This document shows, piece by piece, positions 20,788 through 29,674 of a stretch of 64,000 nucleotides of DNA. This DNA comes from Aphanomyces cochlioides. Its lineage: Eukaryota; Oomycota; Saprolegniomycetes; Saprolegniales; Verrucalvaceae. The notes below the pieces were generated by a model. It did no database searches. It was not told the DNA's origin and was given only the letters and a program-made list of their open reading frames with translations. The stretch is taken from positions 3,224,001 to 3,288,000 of the forward strand of contig JAHQRK010000005.1 of assembly GCA_019828595.1 (NCBI GenBank), read 5' to 3'. Positions within the stretch are counted from its first letter, which is position 1. Each line of letters opens with the position of its first letter. The translations under genes and the position numbers were made by a program.

Positions 20788-23040
20788 CTCCGTTCCTGCA
20801 TTTTGTGCAACCACATGTACAACCTAAATCTAATTGATAGAAAATGTATTTATTTGACAACTGTGAAGGCAGATCACATTCGCAAGGCAGGATGTCCTCC
20901 ACGCTGACGGTTGGCTCGCATATGAGTGAGTATACTTGATACCGACAATTGGCGGCCATAAACGACGTAGACTTTGTCAATCACAACATCGCTGGTGTAT
21001 CCAGCACGCACAAGATTTGCCACTGTGTCCCAGAAGACCTTCCGTCGTGAATAGGCGAACTTGTTGGCTCCTCGCTCGGCAGCAGCGAAGTTCTTGGCAG
21101 CCTTGCGTCCTCCAGAGCCAAACTCAAATTCTTGCCATAGCTCAAAGAGATCTTTAGGTCTCTTTGAGCCATCTTGCTCTTGGCCATGCTGGCTGTAAGT
21201 GCTGGTTCGTTCTGCCCGTCATCACATCTCGTTCGTATAGCCAAGTTGACCACCGGACGCATTATGTGCCGATGAAGGACAGCAGAGAATCTATCGAGAT
21301 CTCGTTGTGTGTCGTGTCTTGCTCGTTGAACCTCATGCATAACGTCATTCATGTAGCGCTTGAGAGAAAAAATTTCGGCATGGAGAGCTGCAAACTGGCG
21401 ACGATCATATTGAACTGTTGTGGTTGTTGGCATGTTAGAATGCTCTACATCGGGTTGGATATCGTTAGTTTCACTGCCGATCGCGATCAAATGCATTTCA
21501 GATCCGTCACCAACCACATGAAACTGCTCTCGCTCGACAGGGTTGACTGAAAGATTGCCACCAGCGCTGACATATGCCTTTAGTGTACGATCCAGCAGCA
21601 TTGATGGGAGCAAGGCTGGTGTATATATTTCTTCGATTGTAGCGCTGCCCACAACAACACACACCCCAAGGTTTCCGCAATCGCTTCCCCAAACACTTCT
21701 CTGGACGATGGTGCAACTTCATTTGCAATATATTGTCGTGACAGCAGCATCATACCGCGTTTTAATATATATCGACATGGACCATTCGGGCCAGTGAGTA
21801 CAGCAGCAGCGCAGGCATCTGGATAAGGCTGTGTATTGTCGATATATGTATCGACCATGGACTTTCGTGTGCGCCATCGACCACGACGGTTGACATAGTC
21901 TTTTGTGAGACCACTCCGACTACCATAAGTTGCGGCACCCTTTCGCAAGCTGTGTGTTCCCACGTGTCCTGACTTGAGCTTTGTAAACGAGTCACTATCC
22001 AATGCCTGTTGTAGTGCCCTTCGAACGACACGATCACCGTCTTTTGGATTGCCATATAGAAATTCAGAATTTGCAATTCCTGGTGTGGATTCAATGTGGA
22101 TGGCCAACTTCAAAAGCGGGCACAAGTGAGGATCGGCACTACCAAACACAACTTGCTCAGGAGCATCTCGCTCCTCCAGAATATTTTTAGACCATCTCAT
22201 TTGGCAAATCAACGTTGAAGGGTGATGTATGTTTGGGGAAAAATCGGCAAAACGAAGCTTCATCATGTCGTCAATTCGTGCTATCAAATGCCATTGTAGT
22301 GTGAGCACACTGCTGACCATGTACTTCGATGTGTTTGGATTCACAGCCACAATAGACAATAAATTGAGGAACTCTGTAAACTCAATGGGACGTCGTGCAT
22401 TGGATTGTACGCCCTCACGGCGCACTTCACTCTTTTTGACTGCTTTGATAATCTTGTTCACCTCTTCAGCTCGTGTGGGGTTACCGTGGCAGGAGATTGG
22501 ATCCCATGGAAGTGTCCGCCGAGGCATGAATGATGAAATCGCCTTCTTATCAAATTCCAACGTTGTTGAACGAGCGTGTATTGGTTTGGCGTTATCTGGT
22601 GGAGACTCTTCATCGTATGCACGCCGGTTCAGCCAGCGGCAGACGTCAATGGGTGTCACAAGCAACAATTCCTCCGTGCTGAATGTCTTGTCGGCAGTGT
22701 AGGACACGCCATCCTTCATGGACATGAATCGAGCGAAAATTGCTCGATATCGATGATCGCCCATATTTGTGTAGTGTGGTGATGTCAGACTATGCGTTTG
22801 CAAGCGTGACGCGAATACTGTTGTTCATTTGCAACCATTTATTTTTGTCTTAGTTTCAGTATGCTTTCAGGTTGCAAAACTCCCTGGAGAATGCAACACT
22901 CTGTGCAATCTATGTTGCAAACAGCACCACGATCGATTGTCTATGTACTGGGTCTTTCTATGGTCGGTACAGTCACATTAGCCAATCATTTTTCTGGAAA
23001 ATCGAGATTTACAACTTCGGTTGCAAATGGCTGGTAAAGT
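20788..23040 (-). mobile_element. Crypton element A (degenerate)
   Basis: 2253 bp, beginning CTCCGTTCCTG and ending GGCTGGTAAAGT, coding on the minus strand. No terminal inverted repeats and no target duplication, as expected for Cryptons. It carries a tyrosine recombinase plus GCR1_C-type DNA-binding domain in broken frames. It is followed head-to-tail by element B with the same start sequence. Length and coding layout match element C closely. Confidence 0.88.
20874..22764 (-). pseudogene. Crypton tyrosine recombinase with GCR1_C domain, element A, two frameshifts
   Basis: Starts MGDHRYRAIFARF. Catalytic signatures: Arg in LIARIDDMMKLRF, HSLRKGAATYGSRSG (His-x2-Arg), RRGRWR, and the nucleophile Tyr in MVDTYIDN. 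The frame is lost near 21620 (one base fewer than element C in the AAGGAAAT region) and again near 21165. Downstream of the second shift lies the C-terminal domain: KRPKDLFELWQEFEFGSGGRK-type text (in parts) with FAYSRRKVFWD, resembling the GCR1_C DNA-binding domain diagnostic of Cryptons. The stop is at 20874. Almost intact, but unlikely to be active unless the shifts are assembly errors. Confidence 0.82.
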
Positions 23041-23987
23041 CTCCGTTCCTGCATTTTGTGCAACCACATGTACAACCCTATTTTGATTGGCTTAAAATAT
23101 ACGTTACTGACTTGGAGATTTGAGCGTGTGATTCCTAAAGCTCAATGCCCAAGGTAGACCGTGATGGCCCTTGTCCATATCGTCAAACCTCAAATGTGAT
23201 TGTATCGGGTCTAGTGTAGGATGCATAAAGAAATCAACCATTCAAGACTCGTTACATTGACATCGTTTTCTACATGGATTACTATCCTTTGCATAGGGGG
23301 CAGTGGCAAAGAAGTTTAGTCATGTCTTTCTGCGACGACAATCCAGTGTGTGTTCTAGTCATAGTGCTAGGCCATATTCACGAGACTGTATTCATGTTAG
23401 CTTTACTACATTTACAAAAGCTCGTATCTCGTTGTGTCGTGCAAAGCACGTTTACAAAAGCTCGTATCTCGTTGTGTCGTGCGAAGCACGACGACTCACG
23501 GGTTTATTTGATTAATAATGCTGTTGGCTACTGTATGGCTACCATACACCTAAGATCAGGATGCACTAAACTGAGATAGACTAAGCTGTGGACATTGTAA
23601 ATCGGCGTGTTAAACGTTTCTTCCTTTTTGTCCGAAAGCCCTACGAGGCTAAGCATCCTTCACATGGATGTCAAACGACAAATTTCATTGCTTATGTGCT
23701 GTGTTTGATGGAAAACTATATATGTATTGATAAGCAAAGATGTGCCGACAAATACCGTTGCCGGTTTGCAACCCGTGTATAATGACTTAGTTTGAGTATA
23801 CATCAGGGTTACAAAACGCTTCGAATGATGCAACTCTCACTGCAACCTTTGTTGCAAATCGAACATCGATCTGCAGCAAATGTACCAGGGATTTTTGTGG
23901 ATGGTACAGTGTAAAAAAAGAGAAACAGCCAATCAGAATTCTAGAAATTTGAGATTTACAACTTCGGTTGCAAATGGCTGGTAAAGT
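23041..23987. mobile_element. Non-autonomous Crypton-derived element B
   Basis: 947 bp sharing the start (CTCCGTTCCTGCATTTTGTG) and the last ~200 bp (down to CTTCGGTTGCAAATGGCTGG then TAAAGT) with elements A and C. The interior is unrelated and has no ORF, so it would depend on recombinase from a full element. The interior includes a direct 40-bp duplication at 23411-23490. It sits exactly between A and C in the same orientation. Confidence 0.8.
23411..23490. repeat. 40-bp direct tandem duplication in element B
   Basis: Units 23411-23450 and 23451-23490 are identical except for one A/G difference. The second unit runs into a perfect short hairpin GTCGTGC-GAA-GCACGAC (23476-23492). Confidence 0.9.
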
Positions 23988-26241
23988 CTTCGTACCTGTC
24001 ATTTGTGCAACCCAGTGTACAACCTTGTTTTGATTGGAAGAAAATATTCATTATTTGACAACCTGCCCTGATGAATCAAAGTCGTAAAGTGGCGGTCCGC
24101 TCGAAGTCTGACGAGTATGCTTGATACTGACAACTGGCGTCCATAAGCATTGTAGACTTTGTCAATGGCGACATCACTCGTGTATCCAGCCCGCACAAGG
24201 CCAGCCACAGTGTCCCAAAACACTTTTCGCCTTGAGAAAGCGAACTTGTTTGCTCCTCGCTCCGCAGCCGTGAAGTTCTTTGCTGGTTTCCGTCCACCAC
24301 AGCCAAATTCATACTCGTGCCACAAGTCAAACAAATCTTTTGGTCTTTTTGAGAGCTGGACTGGAGCGCTTGCTTTTCTTGCCGTACTCGTCGTTTCGCA
24401 TTGTTCATCATCTTGGCTTAGTCGCATCGATACAGTAGCCACGGGACGCATTGTATGACGGTGTAGGATGGCGGAGAATCTATCGAGGTTTCTCTGAGTG
24501 TCGTGTCTCGCTCGTTGGACCTCATTCAATATATCGGTCATGTAGCGCTTAAGCGAAAAGATTTCTGAGTGGAGCGCAGCAAATTGTCGTCGATCATGTT
24601 GACTTGTCGACGTAGTAGAGGCTCCAGCTTCGTTTACGTTGGCAATGGCTGTCGGTGGGGATCTCACTGAGCGTGATAAGAAGCATCTCTGAGCCGTCGC
24701 CGACCACGTGAAACTGTTCCCGCACTATTGGATTGACTTCACGATTGCCTCCTGCGTGAACATATGCTTGAATCGTCCGTTCTTGTAGCGCAGTGGGGAG
24801 TAAGGCAGAGCTATAGATTTCCTTTGATTCAAGCGCCGCCCAAAGTAAGACACAGCCCAACGTCTCAGCCACGGCCTCGCCAAAAACTCGATTGGAGGTT
24901 GGAACTACTTCGTTCACAATAATCTCTCGAGTGAGCAATGTTTGCTCAACCATGTTTGAGAACATAGCGACATGGACCATTTAGGCCAGCAAGTACTGCA
25001 GCAGCACATGCATCTGGATAGGGCTGTGTATTGTCAATGTATGTGTCAACCATGGCCTTCCGAGTGCGTCATCTACCTCGACGATTTACATAGTCCTTAG
25101 TTAGACCACTCCGACTTCCGAACGTCGCAGCGCCCTTTCGCAAGCTATGCGTGCCCATGTTTCCTGATTTAATCTTGCTGAATGAGGCATTCTCCATTGC
25201 AAGTTGCAAAGCTCTTCGGACAACACGGTCGCCATCTTTAGGATTGCCATAGACAAACTCAGAGTTTGCCACCGCTGGTGTACATTCAATATATACAGCC
25301 AACATGAGAAGTGGGCACATTTGTGGATCGCTGCTCCCAAATACAACTTGCTCGGGTGCATCTCGCTCCTCGAGTATATTCTTGACCATCTCATTTGACA
25401 TATGAGCGTCGACAAATGATGTATATTTGACGAAAAGTCCACGAAGCGCAGCTTCATCATGTCGTCGATTCGTGCAATTAAATACCATTGCAATGCAAGA
25501 ACACTGCATACAAAGTGGCTTGTTGATTTTGGACTCGCAGCAACGATTGATAGCAGATTGAGAAATTCTGGATATTCGATGGGGCGCCGTGCATTGCTCA
25601 TTACGCCTTCCCGGCGAACTTCGCTCTTTTTGACCCTTTGATAATATTATTCACCTCTTCGCACGAGTGGGGTTGCCATGCTTGGAGATAGGATCCCACT
25701 GGAGAGCACGACGTGGCATGAATGATGAGATCGCTTTTTTGTCAAATTCTAGTGTCGTTGAGCGTGCGTGCGTAGGCTTTGCGTTTACTGGTGGTGTGTC
25801 TTCTCCATACGCTCGTCGGTTTAACCATCGACATACGTCAGCTGGCGTAACACTCAGCAGCATCTCCGTTGTGAATTCTTTGTCGGACGTGTAAGTTGTG
25901 TCGTCCTTCATGGACATGAATCGTACGAGGATTGATCGGTATCGGTGGTCTCCCATGTGTGCGCAATTGATGAAGTGAGCTCGCGTATTGGCTAGCTGCA
26001 CGAAAGTACTGTGGCTCATTTGCAACCAGTGATGAATGACTCGATCTAATTATACTTTCAGGTTGCAAAACGCTCCGGATAATGCAACACAGTGTGCAAT
26101 CAATGTTGCAAACTGCATTGTGAGATGTCGTCACTGTGCACTGCCGCTTTGTTGACGGTACAGTGCGAAAATGGAGAAACAGCCAATCAAAATTTTAGAA
26201 TTTGGAGATTTACAACTTCGGTTGCAAATGGCTGGTAAAGT
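23988..26241 (-). mobile_element. Crypton element C (degenerate)
   Basis: 2254 bp, one base from element A's length, with the same ends (CTTCGTACCTG..GGCTGGTAAAGT). It ends precisely where the 3' LTR resumes (GTAGGATACG). Coding is on the minus strand, with several frame breaks. Noticeably diverged from A, so the array is not a fresh duplication. Confidence 0.87.
23999..25956 (-). pseudogene. Crypton tyrosine recombinase with GCR1_C domain, element C, broken
   Basis: Begins MGDHRYRSILVRF. Frame breaks near 25650 (after GNPTRA), near 25390 (after MRWS) and around 25070, where the recombinase loses the RWRTR-to-Tyr part. It keeps LIARIDDMMKLRF and HSLRKGAATFGSRSG. The C-terminal half is in better state than in A: a coiled-coil stretch (FAALHSEIFSLKRYM) and a complete GCR1_C-like domain (LFDLWHEYEFGCGGRK, then FAFSRRKVFWDTVAGLV). 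Non-functional. Confidence 0.82.
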
Positions 26242-26350
26242 GTAGGATACGTAACTCGGTAATGCAGTTCAGTCGTGAATTTGCATCCTGCGCAAGAGTT
26301 TGTGTTAGGGATCACGTCTCAACTAGCAGTCGAGAGCGCGACTGACATCA
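26242..26350 (+). repeat. 3' LTR, right fragment
   Basis: Continues the LTR from GTAGGATACG to GACATCA and is followed by the target duplication CGTCA at 26351-26355. Confidence 0.9.
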
Positions 26351-27404
26351 CGTCAGCACCCCACAATTCGACGGGCCCTCACTGCAAAGTGCTTGCAAAT
26401 TTTGCAAATATTGTCGCCCCCGCCCGTCGTGGTCGTGCTTATCCTCTCTGTAATGGATTTGTCAATCAACTAACACTTGAACCTCCATCGTCCTAGTATT
26501 CATCATTGCCGACCATTTCATGGGCACAAGAGCAGTGCCATACGATGGGAAATGTCGTCTTCACTCATTGAGGTCGACAGCTAGCAAAGGCAATCCAACT
26601 CGGCATTGAGATATTCCAGTCGTCGGGCGACATGCTGATTCTGACTGCTCGAAGGAGATTAACTTCCTCCCAGTGCTGGTCTGAGAGGTCTAAGACCATT
26701 GTCTCTTCCCTGAAGCCACGGAACTTGAAACGTTCTCGCCGTGATCTTTAGCAGGAATTCATCTATCCATACTTGCAGACAGGTGGCGTTACTTCACGCG
26801 ACGCTCAGGAAATGATGACAGTCGAGCACAAAATGCCCGTTTGGATGGTTGATTTCGGCGTGAAATGGATGGCCGTGCGTGCTGTTTTGCATTGGCATCG
26901 CTCTACTCTCCATGGGGATTGCCTTCAGCGTTCATGACCATTCGACTCAGTAATGGAAGGTCTCTCGTCGCCTTGGCGACTAGATGAGTGCCAGGAGTTT
27001 ACACCACGGCAGCTCAAAAATATTCAGAAGTCTCGTCTGTTCATTGTGCAGTCGACATGGTCAACACTTTTGCGTGTGAGTCATCGTACTCGCAAAGGCT
27101 TCAAGCCAGTGATCTTTCCCAGTCTCGCCTGCGAGGAATGACCACGAAGTCTGTACATTGTTGCGGGTCAGCACCATGGCAGGTCTACCAAGACGTGGAA
27201 GCCTCTTAGTGTTGCTTTCGACAAGTAGACAGTGTTTGTTCCCCCTGAGAGCATGGAGAGCATAGCGTTGAAAAGACTGCAGGGGATGGAAATCCATGTC
27301 GGTGCGGACTCGGATGGAGAAACTCAAGGTTGACAATAACATTAAGATGACAAGCAAAAGTCATTTGCAATTATCCAATGCAGGTTCCAACAAGTGAAGT
27401 TCGT
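26351..27404. other. Unassigned stretch right of the retrotransposon
   Basis: About 1 kb with short, protein-like fragments (for example VEHKMPVWMVDFGVKWMAV around 26820-26880) interrupted by stops. It may be the relic of a gene or element, but I recognise no family. No hairpins or motifs of note. Confidence 0.35.
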
Positions 27405-28481
27405 CTAAGCCCACTTGCAGCCCCAGACACCAGAGACAACCTTGCCACAGACAGCATCCTTGGGGGCGACACACTTGCCGTTGGAGTAACTTGGCACGTT
27501 GCTCACACAGGCCTCGACGGCAGCATCACCAGTCTTGGGGCACTTGGTGCCAGCAGGGTTGGGACCCGCGCCACTGCAGACAGGACCCGCAATGCAGTAG
27601 GTGGCGTCACCTTCCACACTGACCTTGGTGCAAGTTGGGAACACAATATCGCCGGAGGTAGGCGATGGGGTGGCCGTAGCGTTGGTCGAGTTAGGCGCCT
27701 TGGTGGTGGGCACAGTCGTGGGGTTCACTGGGCTGGCGGTGGTTGGGTTGGTTGAGCCAGTCGTCGATGGCGACTTGGTGGTCGAGCTTGGCGCTGCAGT
27801 CGTTGTCTGAGGAGCAAGCGTGGAGTAACCACCGTCAGTGGTGGCTGGCTTGGCTGTCGTGGTGGATGGGGTGTTTGAGCTGGTAGTAGCAGGCGTGTTT
27901 GAGGTGGTGGAAGGCACCGATGTCGTGGTCACACCTGGTGCAAGAGTAGGGTATCCAGCGTCGGTGGTGCTTGGCTTGGGCGTGGAAGTAGATGGGTTGG
28001 TACCAGTAGTCGAGGGCGACTTGGTGGTCGTGATCGGAACACTGGTAGAGGTGGTGCTAGGAGCCGACGTGGTAGCGGAAGGTTGGGGTGAAAGAGTTGG
28101 GTAGCCAGCATCCGTCATCGATGGCTTTGGAGTAGACGTGGATGGCTTGGTAGTGGTGGTGGGCGTGGAAGTGGTGGTGGTGGTAGGCTTGGGAGTGGTG
28201 GTAATGGGCTTGGAAGAAGTGGTGGTGGGAGCTGGCGTGGTAATCACAGGCACGGCAGTAGTGACGTTGGAAGAGTTGGTAGGAGCAGGAGTGACGGCTG
28301 GAGTTGGCGCCGGGGTGGACGATGGGCGTGGTGGGTCGACGCAAGGAGTGGGTTCATAGACCGCGAAAGGATCCACTGGTTGCGTGCATGGTACCGTCGT
28401 TGGGGAAGGTGAAGGTGGGAAGGTGATCGATTGAGCCGCGACGGCAGCGGCAATAGCAGCAACAAAGAGGCCAGTCTTCAT
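27405..28481 (-). CDS. Secreted Thr-rich protein with C-terminal Cys domain (paralogue)
   Basis: 358 aa, single exon, signal peptide MKTGLFVAAIAAAVAAQ from the ATG at 28481. The body is a long Thr/Ser/Pro repeat region with units such as STTDAGYPTL and TTTKSPSTTG, presumably O-glycosylated. The end is the same Cys module as the 11.2-kb gene (VSVEGDATYCIAGPVCSG, CPKTGDAAVEAC, CVAPKDAVCGKVVSGVWGC). The sequence just before the start (ATTGTGAAATGAC) is also shared with that gene, so the duplication included the 5' leader. Likely wall- or surface-associated. Confidence 0.82.
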   Translation of the reverse strand: MKTGLFVAAIAAAVAAQSITFPPSPSPTTVPCTQPVDPFAVYEPTPCVDPPRPSSTPAPTPAVTPAPTNSSNVTTAVPVITTPAPTTTSSKPITTTPKPTTTTTSTPTTTTKPSTSTPKPSMTDAGYPTLSPQPSATTSAPSTTSTSVPITTTKSPSTTGTNPSTSTPKPSTTDAGYPTLAPGVTTTSVPSTTSNTPATTSSNTPSTTTAKPATTDGGYSTLAPQTTTAAPSSTTKSPSTTGSTNPTTASPVNPTTVPTTKAPNSTNATATPSPTSGDIVFPTCTKVSVEGDATYCIAGPVCSGAGPNPAGTKCPKTGDAAVEACVSNVPSYSNGKCVAPKDAVCGKVVSGVWGCKWA

Positions 28482-29674
28482 GCTGATTGTGAAATGACAC
28501 CCACCGACAATGGAGAAGGTGCTGGCAACATGAAAACTTCGTCGAAGTTTTGTTAGCAACCTCTACCATGTTGCCGCCATCAATTACACACCGCATGTCT
28601 CCTGACCACAATTTGAGAGAGGGAAGAGAGTTACGACCATCGCACGAAGACTTGTATCTCCTGACTTTGACAGGTAAAACTCATTACCGCGCAGCTGAAT
28701 GCTTCTCCGATGACATGGAAAAGCAGAGTTGTGATATCTCCTAACTTCTAACGATGGCAGCTCCATTGTGGTTGGATGTAGGAGGATGATTTGGTATCGG
28801 AACCGCTGTGAGTTTCATGGAGAGCAGCGCACCAGATCCCATTCAGCTGTGGGACGTAATTGAATCTTCATGAATGGTACAGATGAGTGTTGTCTGGGCG
28901 AAGCAACCTCTGGCGAGACCATAATATGGTCTAAGTTGATTTCCAACACCAATAATATTTGGTGTTGGAAATCAACTTCCTCATTGCATCTGAGCTTCTG
29001 ACGCCGGAGATGTGGCCGACAAATTTGGACACATCGCCTTCTCTGCTCACAAGCGTAAGCGTTTTGCACGCCACAAACAACTCAGATCTCGTTGCTAGAG
29101 GGGCAGCAGGCTGGTAACATCGTGGATATTTTATTGTCTAAAGCAGGACAACTCGCTGCCACTGGCTCCATATACAATCGATCGTTGTTGCTTACAAATG
29201 TCCTGTGAATGCACGACGGATCGATTGGACGGAGCGATCGAGCACGACTGAAATATTTCACTCGAGAGACGACTGGTCCCCATCTTAATTCCAATCCACC
29301 TCAAGAAGAGGTTTGGTTTTCTCGTCACGATGCGCGCCGTTTCGCTCGAATCTCTGTCGTGTGCGTCTCGTTCACGGGAGAGAAATCATTTTGCTTTGGT
29401 ATCAATGGGAGGTTCCTGCGATCCTCCTGGGCCAACACCCGGAGATCGGTCGAGTTGGTAGACCAGACACGGTTCAGCTGACGACGCCATTTCGACCAAC
29501 TTTTTCTCCTATGTAGACCATTTGTCTTGAAATTTGTATACTTTGTTGCCATAGGCGTAATTTATATTGAAATTCAACTTCGATTTGGGTGGTAACACAC
29601 GGGTCGTGGATTCTGCTGGGCAACAATGCGACCGCGGGTTGTGTTCATTCTCACTTTGGCACCCTCCAAGTAGC
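28482..29674. other. Intergenic stretch with a strong hairpin
   Basis: About 1.2 kb with no supportable gene on either strand. It holds a perfect 20-bp foldback at 28933-28978. The right end contains the promoter and 5' UTR of the nucleotidase gene. Confidence 0.5.
28933..28978. repeat. Perfect 20-bp inverted repeat (hairpin, 6-nt loop)
   Basis: Arms 28933-28952 (AAGTTGATTTCCAACACCAA) and 28959-28978 are exact reverse complements around TAATAT. The arm length and short loop are suggestive of a foldback RNA or a small palindromic insertion. No gene spans it. Confidence 0.8.

Larger units (their letters stand above)
15529..26350 (+). mobile_element. Ty3/gypsy chromovirus-type LTR retrotransposon, decayed, with nested Crypton array in its 3' LTR
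   Basis: 5' LTR 15529-15733 (205 bp, TG..CA); 3' LTR split into 20691-20787 and 26242-26350 (206 bp when rejoined). The flanks carry a perfect 5-bp target duplication CGTCA (15524-15528 and 26351-26355), so the element inserted once and was later invaded. Domain order gag, protease, reverse transcriptase, RNase H, integrase, chromodomain is Ty3/gypsy. Coding capacity beyond gag is destroyed by multiple frameshifts and stops. About 5.45 kb of later insertion (20788-26241) consists of three Crypton-family elements. Confidence 0.93.

Noticed and set aside
27601..28359. Val/Gly-rich plus-strand ORFs opposite the secreted protein
   Set aside because: Direct antisense readings of the Thr/Pro repeat region; no independent support.
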